From NCBI RefSeq assembly GCF_003491345.1, contig NZ_CP025513.1:795501-859500 (forward strand): 64,000 bases of DNA, written 5' to 3'. Positions 52,264 through 62,006 of the stretch are shown here, piece after piece. Each line of letters begins with the position of its first letter. Position 1 is the first letter of the stretch. The notes under the pieces were generated by a model. The model did not search any database, was not told the DNA's origin, and saw only the letters and a program-made list of their open reading frames with translations. The DNA is from Neorhizobium sp. SOG26. Lineage in GTDB: Bacteria; Pseudomonadota; Alphaproteobacteria; Rhizobiales; Rhizobiaceae. The position numbers and the translations under genes were made by a program.

Positions 52264-53025
52264 ATGACGGCACCCGACGGGATCGGACCGCAAACTGCCA
52301 TTGTCACCGGAGCCGCGGCTGGTGTCGGCGCCGAGATTGCCCGCGCCCTGCACGCCGCCGGGCTGCGCGTTGTTGCAACCGATGTGGATGAAGCCGGTGC
52401 CGCTGCCTTGGCACATGCGTTGGATCAAAGCGGCGAGACGGCGCTTTCGCAGAAGCTGGATATCGCCAAGCCGGAAGATTTCCAGCATGTGCTTGATTGG
52501 ACGGTTGAGCGTTGGGGTTCCGTTCAGGTTCTCGTCAACAACGCCGCGATGACCAAGGCGCGCCCGGTTCTCGAGATCGAGACGGACGAGTTCAACGAGA
52601 TCATGGCGGTGAATGCCGGTGGCACGTTTTCCGGCTGCCGCATCCTGGGCCGGTATTTCAAGCAGCAGGGCTACGGGCGCATCATCAACATGGCCTCGCT
52701 GGCGGGGCAGAACGGCGGCACCGCCACCGGCGCGCATTATGCCGCATCCAAGGGCGCGATCCTCACGCTCACCAAGGTGTTCGCGCGCGATCTCGGACCA
52801 TTCGGCGTGACGACGAATGCCATTTCGCCGGGCCCGATGGACACGCCTCAGGTGCGGTCGATCGTTCCGGAAGCCGCACTGCCAGGCTTGATCGCCGGCA
52901 TCCCCGTCGGTCGTCTGGGCGATACCGGTATTGTCGCCGAACTGGTCGCCTTCCTTGCCTCTACCAAATCGGGCTTCGTGAATGGCGCATGCTGGGACGT
53001 CAACGGCGGCCTGTTCATGCGCTGA
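52264..53025 (+). CDS. SDR-family oxidoreductase (IacE-like)
   Basis: Short-chain dehydrogenase of 253 residues with an intact NAD(P) motif TGAAAGVGAEIA, NNAA segment, and catalytic Ser-Tyr-Lys (SLAGQNGGTATGAHYAASKGA). The ATG at 52264 follows GAGGAGGAG. In iac-type clusters an SDR cooperates with the IacA hydroxylase in making dioxindole-3-acetate; this gene's position directly after the hydroxylase supports that role. By sequence alone it could be any 3-oxoacyl-type reductase. Confidence 0.83.
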   Translation: MTAPDGIGPQTAIVTGAAAGVGAEIARALHAAGLRVVATDVDEAGAAALAHALDQSGETALSQKLDIAKPEDFQHVLDWTVERWGSVQVLVNNAAMTKARPVLEIETDEFNEIMAVNAGGTFSGCRILGRYFKQQGYGRIINMASLAGQNGGTATGAHYAASKGAILTLTKVFARDLGPFGVTTNAISPGPMDTPQVRSIVPEAALPGLIAGIPVGRLGDTGIVAELVAFLASTKSGFVNGACWDVNGGLFMR

Positions 53026-53045
53026 CAAAAGAGGAGCCGGCGGCG

Positions 53046-53534
53046 ATGCATCCGAAGGCACTGGATTTCCGCGAGGGCATGAGCCGGCTCGGCGCTGCCG
53101 TCACGCTCATCACCACAGATGGCCCGGAAGGCCGGCATGGCATGACGGCGTCGGCCGTCTGCTCCATCACCGATGACCCGCCGACTCTGCTTGTCTGCGT
53201 CAATCGCACCAATCGCTCGCATGACCTGTTCAACGGCAACGGAAACCTCTGCGTCAACATCCTTGCAGGGCGACATCAGGAACTGGCGAATGCCTTCGCT
53301 GGTCGCGGCGGAACCGAACGGTTTACCGGCGGCGAATGGAACACGTTGACAACGGGCGCACCGGTGCTGGTGGACGCCGTAGCCGCCTTCGATTGTCGCA
53401 TCGTTGAACGCGTTGCCATTGGCACGCATTCAGTGTTCTACGGCCGGGTAGAGGCAGTGCATCTCAACGACGCGCCGCCCGAAGCGCTGATCTGGTTCGG
53501 CCGCGGTTTTCACACACTCGTCGCTCAATCGTAG
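53046..53534 (+). CDS. Flavin reductase (HpaC/IacG type)
   Basis: Flavin:NAD(P)H reductase of 162 residues of the FMN-binding split-barrel family. Family segments are GMTASAVCSITDDPPTLLVCVN and LCVNILAGRHQELANAFAG, and the C-terminal FGRGFHTL. It supplies reduced flavin to the hydroxylase. The ATG at 53046 has GAGGAG upstream. It is last in the three-gene plus-strand operon and convergent with the ligase gene 29 bases away. Confidence 0.87.
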   Translation: MHPKALDFREGMSRLGAAVTLITTDGPEGRHGMTASAVCSITDDPPTLLVCVNRTNRSHDLFNGNGNLCVNILAGRHQELANAFAGRGGTERFTGGEWNTLTTGAPVLVDAVAAFDCRIVERVAIGTHSVFYGRVEAVHLNDAPPEALIWFGRGFHTLVAQS

Positions 53535-53562
53535 ACATCGGCGCGTTGGTTGCGCCGACGTG

Positions 53563-55191
53563 TCAGCGCGTGAGCTTGTAGCCTGCCTTCTCGCGATCCC
53601 AGGTGTTCTCGGTAACGCCCTTGGCCGTCAGCTTGTACTTCTGCACCTTGCCGTTTTCCGTGAGCGGGAGCTCGGTCACAAAGTCGATGAAGCGCGGAAC
53701 CGAGAAATAGGACATCCGTGGTTGGCAGAAATCCAGAAGTTCTGCCGGTGTCACGCTCGTCCCCTGCTTCAGCACGATCGCCGCCATCACCTCGTCTTCC
53801 GCGAGTTCGGACTGGACGGGGAACACGGCGACGTTCTCGACAGCCGGATGCGCCACGATCACCTGCTCGACCTCGTAAGACGAGATATTCTCGCCCCGCC
53901 TGCGGATCGCGTCCTTCATCCGGTCGAGGAACTGGATATAGCCATCGCTGTCCATCACCACGCGGTCGCCCGTGTGGAACCAGAGATTGCGCCAGGCCTC
54001 AATGGTTTTTTCCGGCATACCGAAATAACCCGTGGCGGTCGAAAAAGGCTCGTGCGGGCGCACGACCAGTTCTCCTGGCGTGCCGGCCGGAAGGCTGTTG
54101 TCGCTTTCGTCAAAGACAGCCAAGTCAAACCCGGGACGCGCTTTGCCCACACGCCCCGGCTTCTGCTCATGATAAAGGCTGCCGATCACGAAATTGGTTT
54201 CGGTGGAGCCGTAGCCTTCCAGCATCTCGACGCCGAAGCGTTCAGTAAACGGTCCGTGGAACTGCGGCGGCACGCCGGGTGCAAGAGCAATACGCGTCTT
54301 GTGCGCGCGATCTGCCGGCGAAGCTTCCTTCGACAGGAGCATGGGGACCATGGCGCCGAGCAGATAGGTGACCGTTGCCCCGGATTCTGCCAGTGACGTC
54401 CAGAAGCGCGAGACGGAAAACTTCGGTTCAAATGTCACCGGCGCGCCCGTGAGCAGCGCCTGGTAGAAGGTGTTCAGCGCGTTGGTGTGGAACAGCGGCA
54501 GGCAGGTCAGCAGCACATCATCGTCATCGATGCCGAGAAGGGCTGCCGTATGAACGCCCCACCAGAAATATTGCGCATGAGGACAGCAGACGCCTTTGGA
54601 AAGGCCGGTCGTGCCCGAGGTATAGAGGATGGCGACGGTGTCCGAAGGCTTGCATGGATGCGCGTCGATATGGGCTGTCGGCTCGGGAAGCGGTGCGTGT
54701 TTCACCTTCAGATCGATATTGGCCGGCACCTTGCCGATCGTCCAGATCTGCTGAAGCGGCAGGTCTGTCGGAAGGTTTGCAAACACGTTGAGGAAGCTAG
54801 CCTCAACGATTGCGAGGCGAGCCCCGCAGTTCTTCAGGATGTGCTCCAGCTGCGCGCCACGCGAGGCGTTGTTGATCGGCACTGCAATTGCGCCAGACCA
54901 TGCACAGCCCAGGAAAGCGGTTAGGAATTCGATGCGGTTGCTGCACATGATCGCGACCGTGTCGCCAGGCTTGATCCCGGCTTCGCGCAGCATGTGGCCC
55001 GCGCTTCCTGCCAATGCCTTCGTCTCGGCAAAGCTGAGGGAGCGATCACCAAAGGTGACGAGCCGTCGATCGCCGTAGCGCTCCGCCTGGCGGGTCATGA
55101 TCTGCGGGAAGGTCCGCTCCTCGGGGGCGAACACGTCTTTCAGGCCAAAGACCTTTGCTTCGCGGTTCCGTTCGATCTCAACTCGGTTCAT
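53563..55191 (-). CDS. AMP-dependent acyl-CoA ligase (CaiC-like)
   Basis: ANL-family ligase of 542 residues. The P-loop AILYTSGTTGLSKGV, the GYGSTETN segment, the hinge-region LDRMKDAIRRRGENISSYEVE and the C-terminal catalytic Lys in TENGKVQKYK are all present. It forms an acyl-adenylate and then a CoA thioester. Start 55191 has GGGGAG 4 bases upstream. It is the last gene of the long minus-strand operon running from LivH. In the proposed pathway it would activate dioxindole-3-acetate for cleavage; other carboxylic acids are possible. Confidence 0.87.
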   Translation of the reverse strand: MNRVEIERNREAKVFGLKDVFAPEERTFPQIMTRQAERYGDRRLVTFGDRSLSFAETKALAGSAGHMLREAGIKPGDTVAIMCSNRIEFLTAFLGCAWSGAIAVPINNASRGAQLEHILKNCGARLAIVEASFLNVFANLPTDLPLQQIWTIGKVPANIDLKVKHAPLPEPTAHIDAHPCKPSDTVAILYTSGTTGLSKGVCCPHAQYFWWGVHTAALLGIDDDDVLLTCLPLFHTNALNTFYQALLTGAPVTFEPKFSVSRFWTSLAESGATVTYLLGAMVPMLLSKEASPADRAHKTRIALAPGVPPQFHGPFTERFGVEMLEGYGSTETNFVIGSLYHEQKPGRVGKARPGFDLAVFDESDNSLPAGTPGELVVRPHEPFSTATGYFGMPEKTIEAWRNLWFHTGDRVVMDSDGYIQFLDRMKDAIRRRGENISSYEVEQVIVAHPAVENVAVFPVQSELAEDEVMAAIVLKQGTSVTPAELLDFCQPRMSYFSVPRFIDFVTELPLTENGKVQKYKLTAKGVTENTWDREKAGYKLTR

Positions 55192-55223
55192 CGTCTCCCC
55201 CACTCCTTTTTCTCCGGCCTCGA

Positions 55224-56003
55224 TCAGTCCTGAACCAGCGCCAGCACCCGCAACGGGCTCCCGGAACCGTTCTGGATCTTGAGCGGCGCAGCGAAGATCA
55301 GGCTGCCGGTCGGTGGAAGCTGGTCGAGATTGGTGAGGCACTGCAAGCCGTAGCGTCCGGCGCCATGCAGGTAGTGATGGGCGGGGTAAGGCGGCGAGAA
55401 ATGCCCCGCCTGGCCCGCATCTGTTCCGATCGTTTCCGTTCCGAGCCCGATAATGCCACGCTCCTCGACGAGAAACCGCATGACCTCCGCGTCTGGCCCC
55501 GGCGTATGCGCGCCATCAGCCTGGAGGTTCGCGTAAGCGGCGCCGGACTTCTTCGACCAATCCGTGCGCAACAGCACCCAGGAGCGTTCGGGAATTCGGC
55601 CGTGCTGGTCCTCCCAGTGGGCGACATCCGACACGGTGAAGAGGAAGTCCGGATCTTTGGCGGATTGTTCGGAGCGATCGATGACGCAGGCCGGCGCGAT
55701 CATGTCGGCGGGCGGAAGCGTGTCGACCGAGTTCAGTGGCAGGTCGCGGCCGGTGTACCAATGGATCGGCGCGTCGAAATGCGTGCCCGTGTGCTCGCCG
55801 AAGGAGAGGTTATTCCAGTACCAGGCAGGCCCGCCGCCGTCATAACGCGAGATGCGCTCCATGCGGAAGGGAGCCGACTGGCCCAGTTCCGGTGGCATAA
55901 CGATCACCGGAAAATCGGGCGACAGCGTGTGGGTGAGATCGACGATCCTGACCTCCCCGCCGCCGAGGGCACTCGCCAGCGATGCAAGAAGATTGCTGCT
56001 CAT
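55224..56003 (-). CDS. Cyclase-family amidohydrolase (isatin hydrolase/kynurenine formamidase-like)
   Basis: Metal-dependent hydrolase of 259 residues. The signature HTGTHFDAPIH gives likely Mn ligands His71, His75 and Asp77, with His81 following. This spacing matches isatin hydrolase (reported ligands His73, His77, Asp79, from memory) as well as bacterial kynurenine formamidase. It would open the lactam of isatin to give isatinate. It overlaps the DUF35-SDR gene by four bases and precedes the ligase gene by 32. The specific isatin assignment is inferred from context. Confidence 0.82.
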   Translation of the reverse strand: MSSNLLASLASALGGGEVRIVDLTHTLSPDFPVIVMPPELGQSAPFRMERISRYDGGGPAWYWNNLSFGEHTGTHFDAPIHWYTGRDLPLNSVDTLPPADMIAPACVIDRSEQSAKDPDFLFTVSDVAHWEDQHGRIPERSWVLLRTDWSKKSGAAYANLQADGAHTPGPDAEVMRFLVEERGIIGLGTETIGTDAGQAGHFSPPYPAHHYLHGAGRYGLQCLTNLDQLPPTGSLIFAAPLKIQNGSGSPLRVLALVQD

Positions 56004-57244
56004 TGCCCCGCCTCCCGTTCAACAGCCTTGGGATTGTCGAGGAGCCTGGCTTCCAGGTCCTTTGCGACATCGCCCACGTAAAGGTCTTCCAGTCCTCGCT
56101 TGAGGCCGTCTACGATGGCATCAGCAAGTGTCTTCGGCGCAAGTTTCGGCGGCGGTACCGTCTGGAACCACTCGGCATCGAGCGGTCCGGCAAACGCGTT
56201 CATCAGCCGTACCCCACCTTGGCGAAGTTCATGGCGCAACCACTGGGACAGTGAAAGGCACGCCGCCTGGCTGGCGGAATGGATTCCAAACTGGGGAACG
56301 CTGCTCAAGGCGTGTACGGAAAGCACGTTCACCCAGGCCGCCGCGCTGTTGACGCCATCGGCGCCGCGCGATCGCACGACCGGGCCAAAGGCCTGCGCCA
56401 GTCGCATCAACCCCATGAGGGTGTGGTCGAGCGTGTCGCGGGCGCTTGCGGCAGCACCAGCGTCGAACAGATGCACCTGCCGCACATGGTCAGCGGTATT
56501 GATTAGGATGTCGACCTTGGCCCCGATATCCTTGGCGAGATCCTGCACCGATCGCTCGCTCGTAAGATCCAGGTCGACAAGTTCGACGCCCTCGATGATC
56601 TCGAGTGCCGCCCTTCCATCGAAGGGTTTCCAACGATCAGCTATGCCGACGAAGATCTTCGCCGCGCCCGCCTTCTTGAGGGCCTGCACCAGGGGGGGCG
56701 CAAGCGAGCTGCGGCCATCGGTCAGCAGGATGCGGCGGTGCTTGGGATCGGCTGTCAGCTCTCGCAGCTGGCGGTCATCTTCCATATGAGGGGTCTCCGA
56801 AAGAGGCTTGCCGAAGAACACGGCTTGGCCGGCTCGGTCCAGTTGCAGGCTAAGCGTGAGCAGACTGCCCGGCCCGCCGCAGTCCCCGTGCAGATGCGCG
56901 ACCACAGTTGGTCCGCAATCGAGCTTCACGAGACCCGCGCGCCACGGCATCCTTTCACGATAATAAGGATCGCTCGTGACGCCGATCTGAGTTTCGGACA
57001 ACAGGGTACCGCTTGCCGGCGCATCGCGGAACGGCAGATTGGACGACAGGCAGTTCGGGCAGGCATCACGGGTGGGATAGGTGTATTGCCCGCACTCATC
57101 GCAGCGCTGCAGCATGAAACGACCGTGCGCAGCCGCGCGGGTGAAGCCATGCGCCTTTCGGCTGCGCGACGAGGGTGGCAGAAGCGGTTGGTTGGTGCGC
57201 GCGAGCGGGTTCTTTCGCTTGGGCTTGGGAAGTGGCTCGGTCAT
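56000..57244 (-). CDS. DUF35 zinc-ribbon/OB protein fused to a degenerate SDR domain
   Basis: Protein of 414 residues. The N-terminal zinc ribbon has Cys48, Cys51, Cys62 and Cys65, followed by an OB-fold (about 70-150), the DUF35 type that partners thiolase-fold proteins. The C-terminal part (about 170-400) is SDR-like but has lost function: the nucleotide loop reads TDGRSSLAP instead of TGxxxGxG, and the active-site Tyr and Lys are His322 and Gln326 (HSASQAA). It is therefore probably a structural or regulatory subunit. The gene overlaps the thiolase-like gene by one base (TAATG), which suggests a stoichiometric complex. Confidence 0.8.
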   Translation of the reverse strand: MTEPLPKPKRKNPLARTNQPLLPPSSRSRKAHGFTRAAAHGRFMLQRCDECGQYTYPTRDACPNCLSSNLPFRDAPASGTLLSETQIGVTSDPYYRERMPWRAGLVKLDCGPTVVAHLHGDCGGPGSLLTLSLQLDRAGQAVFFGKPLSETPHMEDDRQLRELTADPKHRRILLTDGRSSLAPPLVQALKKAGAAKIFVGIADRWKPFDGRAALEIIEGVELVDLDLTSERSVQDLAKDIGAKVDILINTADHVRQVHLFDAGAAASARDTLDHTLMGLMRLAQAFGPVVRSRGADGVNSAAAWVNVLSVHALSSVPQFGIHSASQAACLSLSQWLRHELRQGGVRLMNAFAGPLDAEWFQTVPPPKLAPKTLADAIVDGLKRGLEDLYVGDVAKDLEARLLDNPKAVEREAGQ

Positions 57245-58452
57245 TAGGGCCTCGCAAGGATGGCGGCGGCGGAGGCAAGGCCGCGGTCGTAGTTGATCAT
57301 GCCGAAGCCGGAAACGATGCCCAGTTCGGCGTCCTTGACCTGGGTGCCGCCGGCGGTGCCGAGCAACTGGCGCATCGCCTCGGTGATCCCGAGGTGACCG
57401 CCGGCCGCCCCCGCCTGACCGACAGATAGCTGACCACCCGAGGTATTGTGCGGGATCGTCCCGTCGATCGTGAAGGTGTTGGAGCGGACGAAGTTCGCGC
57501 CTTCGCCCTTGCCGCAGAAGCCAAGGTCTTCGAACTGCATCATCGAGATGACTGGGTAATCGTCATAGGTCTGGACGAAGTCCAAGTCCGATGGCTCGAC
57601 TCCGGCCATGCCGTATAGCTCGTCGCGATCGACCACCCAGCCGCCACGTACCTGCACGGGATCCTCGGAAAAGGCATTGTGTCGTTCGATCGCCGAAAGC
57701 AGCCGTACGAATGGCAGGCCAAGCTCCTGCGCAGTTTCCTCGCGCATCACCAGAAACGCTTCTGCACCCGCGCAAGGCATGACGCAGTCGAAGAGATGCA
57801 GCGGCTCGGCGATCGGTCGCGCCGACATGTATTGGTCGAGCGTCAGCGGCTTCTTCATCAGCGCGTTCGGGTTCTTCAGCGCATTATCGCGCTGCGCCAC
57901 GCACAGCTTGCCGAAATCTTCACGCCGGGCGCCGTAGGTGTCCATGTAATGGCGCGCGATCAGCGCGAAGCTGCCGTTCGCGCCGCCAGCGCCATAAGGA
58001 TAAACGGCATCCTGCGAGAACCGTGAAAAGCCTGCGAGAAGATGGCGGAAGCTGTCGACGCGGTTGGTGTCAGCCGCCACGCAGGCGACGATATCCGCGT
58101 CACCGGCCTGGACAGCGCGCGCGGCACGCCGAATAGAGACGATGCCGGCAGCACCACCCATCGGCACGTGGTCGATATGGCGCGGCGACAGCCCGAAATG
58201 CTGCGTCAGCCCGATGGCAACATCCGGGCCCATGGTGAAGCTCGCGACAGAGAACCCATCGAACTCCCGGTGGCTGATTCCTGCGCCCTCGGAAAGCGCG
58301 CGCAGCGCCTTGCCCATCCACCAGGGCGCCGCCTCGATCGAGTAGCGCTGATACGGCACGGTCACGGGGACAGCGAGGACGACGCCGTCATAACCGCGCC
58401 GTGCACGTGCAAACCGCCCGCGGCCATATGCTTCCGATGCAGCAACCGTCAT
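57244..58452 (-). CDS. Thiolase-fold protein lacking thiolase catalytic residues (Ltp2-like aldolase candidate)
   Basis: SCP-x/Ltp2-type thiolase-fold protein of 402 residues. The position of the nucleophilic Cys reads GGAAG (99-103), the GHP His is replaced (NTSGG, then VGQAGAAGG, Gln346), and the last Cys is missing ([11 protein letters not shown]). Thiolytic chemistry is therefore unlikely. Ltp2 of steroid degradation has similar losses, needs a DUF35 partner and performs retro-aldol cleavage using Tyr residues; Tyr296, Tyr299 and Tyr388 are candidates here. With its DUF35 neighbour it could cleave a 3-hydroxyacyl-CoA such as dioxindole-3-acetyl-CoA. It overlaps LivF by four bases. Confidence 0.82.
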   Translation of the reverse strand: MTVAASEAYGRGRFARARRGYDGVVLAVPVTVPYQRYSIEAAPWWMGKALRALSEGAGISHREFDGFSVASFTMGPDVAIGLTQHFGLSPRHIDHVPMGGAAGIVSIRRAARAVQAGDADIVACVAADTNRVDSFRHLLAGFSRFSQDAVYPYGAGGANGSFALIARHYMDTYGARREDFGKLCVAQRDNALKNPNALMKKPLTLDQYMSARPIAEPLHLFDCVMPCAGAEAFLVMREETAQELGLPFVRLLSAIERHNAFSEDPVQVRGGWVVDRDELYGMAGVEPSDLDFVQTYDDYPVISMMQFEDLGFCGKGEGANFVRSNTFTIDGTIPHNTSGGQLSVGQAGAAGGHLGITEAMRQLLGTAGGTQVKDAELGIVSGFGMINYDRGLASAAAILARP

Positions 58453-59168
58453 GCGGCGCCGCCGAGATACGCCGTCATCAAGCGTGGATCCTGGAGCAGT
58501 TCCTGGGCGGGGCCGTGGTGGGCGATCTCCCCCGTTTCCAGCACATAGCCATAATCTGCTGTTTCCAGCGCGGCACGTGCGTTCTGCTCCACCAGCAGGA
58601 TGGAGACGCCGGCCTTTCGGAGCGATGCGATGATCTGGAAGATCTCGCGAACGATGAGCGGCGCAAGGCCAAGGCTCGGCTCGTCCAGCAACAAAAGGCG
58701 CGGCTGCGACATCAATGCTCGCCCAAGGGCCAGCATCTGCCTTTCGCCGCCTGAAAGCGTGTTGGCCTGCTGACGGCGACGCTCAGCAAGGCGCGGGAAC
58801 TGCTCGTAGACTGCCGCCAGGCGCTCCTGAAAATCGCTGCTCTTGTAGCGGCGCGAATAGGCGCCAAGCAGAAGGTTATCGGCGACCGACATTTCACCAA
58901 ACAGCTCCCGCTTTTCCGGAACAAGGCAAAGCTTGCGCTGAACGCGTTCTTCGACATCCAGCCGTTGCAGGTCCTGGCCCTCGTAGCGGATGGTTCCGCG
59001 GCTCGGGAGCAAACCCATCAGCGCACTCAGCATGGTTGTCTTGCCGGCGCCGTTAGGCCCAATCACGGTGACGATCTGGCCTGGCTGGATGGACATCGAT
59101 ACGCCGCGGACAGCCTCCACCTTGCCGTAACCGACATGGAGGTCGTTTACCTCAAGAAGAGCTGTCAT
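58449..59168 (-). CDS. Branched-chain-type ABC ATPase LivF
   Basis: ATPase of 239 residues with Walker [10 protein letters not shown], signature [14 protein letters not shown] and Walker [13 protein letters not shown]. It overlaps the LivM-LivG fusion gene and the thiolase-like gene by four bases each, tying uptake to catabolism in one transcript. It serves the second Liv-type importer of the window. Confidence 0.92.
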   Translation of the reverse strand: MTALLEVNDLHVGYGKVEAVRGVSMSIQPGQIVTVIGPNGAGKTTMLSALMGLLPSRGTIRYEGQDLQRLDVEERVQRKLCLVPEKRELFGEMSVADNLLLGAYSRRYKSSDFQERLAAVYEQFPRLAERRRQQANTLSGGERQMLALGRALMSQPRLLLLDEPSLGLAPLIVREIFQIIASLRKAGVSILLVEQNARAALETADYGYVLETGEIAHHGPAQELLQDPRLMTAYLGGAA

Positions 59169-60937
59169 GCGGTACCTCCGAGATAGGCATCCTGCACGCG
59201 CTTGTCGGCGCGCACATCTGCGGGAAGGCCTTCGGTCAACTTGGATCCGAATTCCATCACCACGATTCGGTCGACGAGATCCATCACGAACTCCATGTCG
59301 TGTTCGACAAGGAGAATGGTGACGCCTTCGCCACGCAGGGAACGAAGCAGATCTGCAAGTGCCTTTTTCTCCAGCCGGCGGAGACCTGCTGCCGGCTCGT
59401 CCAGAAGGAGTAGGGCAGGGTCGGCGGCAAGGGCTCTGGCGATTTCCAGAATGCGCTGCTGGCCAAGCGCGAGGTTGCCCGCCAGCTCATGCGGATTGTC
59501 GCCAAGCCCGCATCGACGCAACTGCCGCATTGCCTCGTGCCGGGCGCGGCGCTCCTCAGCCTGGTTCAGCCGCAACGCGCCGGCAAGGAAACCAGACGAG
59601 GTTCTGCGGTATGCGCCAAGCATGACGTTGTCGATGAGAGACATCGTCGGGCGAAGCTTGACGTGCTGGAAGGTGCGGGAAAGACCAAGCGACGCGATCC
59701 TGCGCGGACCATAGGAAGTGATGTCCTGCCCAAGGAAGCGGACGCGACCTTCGGTGGGGCCCAAGACGCCGGAAATCAGGTTGAACATGGTGCTCTTGCC
59801 TGCACCATTGGGGCCGATCAGCGCGACGATCTCACCCGTCCTGACGGTGAAATCCACTTCATTGACCGCAACGAGGCCTCCGAAGCGCTTCACCACCTTG
59901 TCAACTTCCAGCATCAGCGAACCCGGCTCGGGCATTACGCGGCGTGGCATTTCCTCGGCCTCGGCCGGCATCGGGAGCGCCCGGCGCGGAAGCCAGCGCT
60001 GGACGGAAGCCACGATGCCCGTGCGTGCATATTGCAGCAGCAGGATGAAGATGACGCTGAAGATCACGGTCTCAAACGGCCCGGCATTCGAGGTAATGCT
60101 GGGCAGCACGTCCTGCAGGAAGTTCTTGGCCACGCTGGTGAAGGCGGAACCGACGATGGCGCCTGCAAGATATCCTGAACCGCCCGAGATCGCCATGAAC
60201 AGGTAGTCGATGCTGGCGCGAACATCGAACGGGGCGGGGCTGACGAAACGGCTCATATGCGCGTAGAGCCAGCCGGACAGACCGGCGAGTAGAGCCGCGA
60301 TGACAAAGGTGTAGAGCCTGATGCGGAATGTATTGATCCCGAAGCTCTCGCTCATGATCCGGCCGCCGCGCAGACTGCGGATCGCGCGGCCTTCCCGCGA
60401 CCTCAGGAGGTTCCAGCACAGGAGGGCTGAGATGCACACCGTGATCCAGATCAGCACGTACATCGCGCCGTTGGTGGCAAAGGAGATCGGCCCCAGCGTG
60501 ATCGGCGGCACGCCGGACAAGCCGCCGAAGCGGCCGAGGCTGTCCATGTTTCCGAACAGGAAATAGATCGAGATGCCCCATGCAATCGTGCTGAGCGGCA
60601 GGAAATGCCCACCGAGTCGCAAGGTCACGGTGCCGATGACCAAAGCAGCGACACCGGTCAGCACCAGAGCAAGCACGAGACCAGCCCAAGGGGAAAGGCC
60701 GTAGGCAGTCGTGAGCCAGGCGGTCGAATAGGCGCCAACACCGACGAAGGACGCCTGGCCGAAAGAGGTCAGCCCGCCGATGCCGGTCAGCAGCACCAGG
60801 CCGAGTGCGACCAGCGCATAGATGCCGATGTAGTTCATCAGCGTCACGGCAAAGGTCCCGGCAAACGACGGCAGCAGGACGAGCACGAGGAGGCCTGCGA
60901 TCAATGGCAGCCGGGCGATCAAGCTGGAATTGCTCAC
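59165..60937 (-). CDS. LivM-LivG fusion: ABC permease fused to ATPase
   Basis: Single protein of 590 residues. Residues about 1-320 are a LivM-type permease with about ten helices ([21 protein letters not shown]); after a linker (about 325-345) follows a LivG-type ATPase with Walker [25 protein letters not shown] as signature and Walker [12 protein letters not shown]. The GTG start overlaps the LivH stop and uses a purine-rich GAGGAAGAGGAG ribosome site lying in the LivH coding end. Fusion fixes a 1:1 ratio of pore and ATPase. Confidence 0.9.
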   Translation of the reverse strand: MSNSSLIARLPLIAGLLVLVLLPSFAGTFAVTLMNYIGIYALVALGLVLLTGIGGLTSFGQASFVGVGAYSTAWLTTAYGLSPWAGLVLALVLTGVAALVIGTVTLRLGGHFLPLSTIAWGISIYFLFGNMDSLGRFGGLSGVPPITLGPISFATNGAMYVLIWITVCISALLCWNLLRSREGRAIRSLRGGRIMSESFGINTFRIRLYTFVIAALLAGLSGWLYAHMSRFVSPAPFDVRASIDYLFMAISGGSGYLAGAIVGSAFTSVAKNFLQDVLPSITSNAGPFETVIFSVIFILLLQYARTGIVASVQRWLPRRALPMPAEAEEMPRRVMPEPGSLMLEVDKVVKRFGGLVAVNEVDFTVRTGEIVALIGPNGAGKSTMFNLISGVLGPTEGRVRFLGQDITSYGPRRIASLGLSRTFQHVKLRPTMSLIDNVMLGAYRRTSSGFLAGALRLNQAEERRARHEAMRQLRRCGLGDNPHELAGNLALGQQRILEIARALAADPALLLLDEPAAGLRRLEKKALADLLRSLRGEGVTILLVEHDMEFVMDLVDRIVVMEFGSKLTEGLPADVRADKRVQDAYLGGTA

Positions 60938-61980
60938 TCCTCTTCCTCCTCTTCCTCATGGGATGCAGCGCTGATCGATCGCCAGAGCAGAACCGGGATC
61001 AGGAAACTGAAGATGACGACTTCCTTGAAAGCGCTGTTCCAGAAGGAGGCGTAGCTTTCCAGCAGGCCGACGAAGAGCGCGCCGAGTGCGGTGATCGGAT
61101 AGCTGACGAGGCCGCCGATGATCGCGCCGACAAAGGCCTTCAATCCGAACAGGAAGCCGGAGTCATAGTAGATGGACGTGATCGGGCCGATAAGGACGCC
61201 GGCGACACCTGCAAGCAAGGAGGCCAGGAGAAACGCGACATCGCCCGTCACCGTCGGCCGGATACCCATAAGGCGAGCGCCGACGCGGTTGACCGCCGTC
61301 GCCCGCAGCGCCTTACCCGTATGAGTGAACTCGAAGAACAGGTAAAGCAGGCCCATGAAAACAACAGACGCCAGCACCACCAGCATGGCCTGGGCGGAAA
61401 CCACCGTGCCACCGATCTCGTAGATCGCATCGCTCAAGGGTTCGGTGCGGAAGCCTTCCGGCCCGAAGAAGATCAGGCCGAGACCTGCCAGTGCAAAGTG
61501 AAGCGCGACCGCCACGATGAGCAGCACCAGGACGGGCGCATCCGCGATCGGTCGAAACGCGAGGCGATTGAGGAGCGGTCCAAGAGGAAGCACGAGCAGG
61601 ACGGCAAGGATGACTTCGATCGCCATCGGCATGTCGGTCTGTGCCAGCGCAATGCACAGAAGCACGGGGATCATCGGCAGGACGAAATAGACCGCGGCGA
61701 AGGAGGGGATCTTTCGCGCGCGCCCGGAGCGTACAAGCCTCGCAGCCTCTGCAAGAAGGGTCAGGCCCGCCACCACTGCCACCAGCCAGACCGTTCCGGG
61801 CAGTTGACCGGACTGCAGTGCTGCAAGCGTCAGCGCTGTAAAGGCTGCGAGGTCTCCGAACGGCACGAAGACAACACGGGTGACGGAGAAGATCAGGACG
61901 ATACCGAGTGCGACGAGCACATAGATCGCGCCGGTTGCAATGCCGTCCACTCCCAGGATCAATGCGATTTCTGCCGTCAA
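60934..61980 (-). CDS. Branched-chain-type ABC permease LivH
   Basis: Inner-membrane permease of 348 residues with the LivH N-terminus GIATGAIYVLVALGIVLIFS; longer than the usual 290 because of an extra segment around 80-120. The start is TTG 61980 with GGGGAG 6 bases upstream, since no in-frame ATG fits. The protein ends in seven glutamates encoded by the purine repeat that serves as ribosome site for the next gene. It is first in the eight-kilobase minus-strand operon reaching to the CoA ligase, divergent from the second MarR gene. Confidence 0.88.
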   Translation of the reverse strand: MTAEIALILGVDGIATGAIYVLVALGIVLIFSVTRVVFVPFGDLAAFTALTLAALQSGQLPGTVWLVAVVAGLTLLAEAARLVRSGRARKIPSFAAVYFVLPMIPVLLCIALAQTDMPMAIEVILAVLLVLPLGPLLNRLAFRPIADAPVLVLLIVAVALHFALAGLGLIFFGPEGFRTEPLSDAIYEIGGTVVSAQAMLVVLASVVFMGLLYLFFEFTHTGKALRATAVNRVGARLMGIRPTVTGDVAFLLASLLAGVAGVLIGPITSIYYDSGFLFGLKAFVGAIIGGLVSYPITALGALFVGLLESYASFWNSAFKEVVIFSFLIPVLLWRSISAASHEEEEEEE

Positions 61981-62006
61981 CTAGTGCTCCCCACCATCAG
62001 CCTAGA

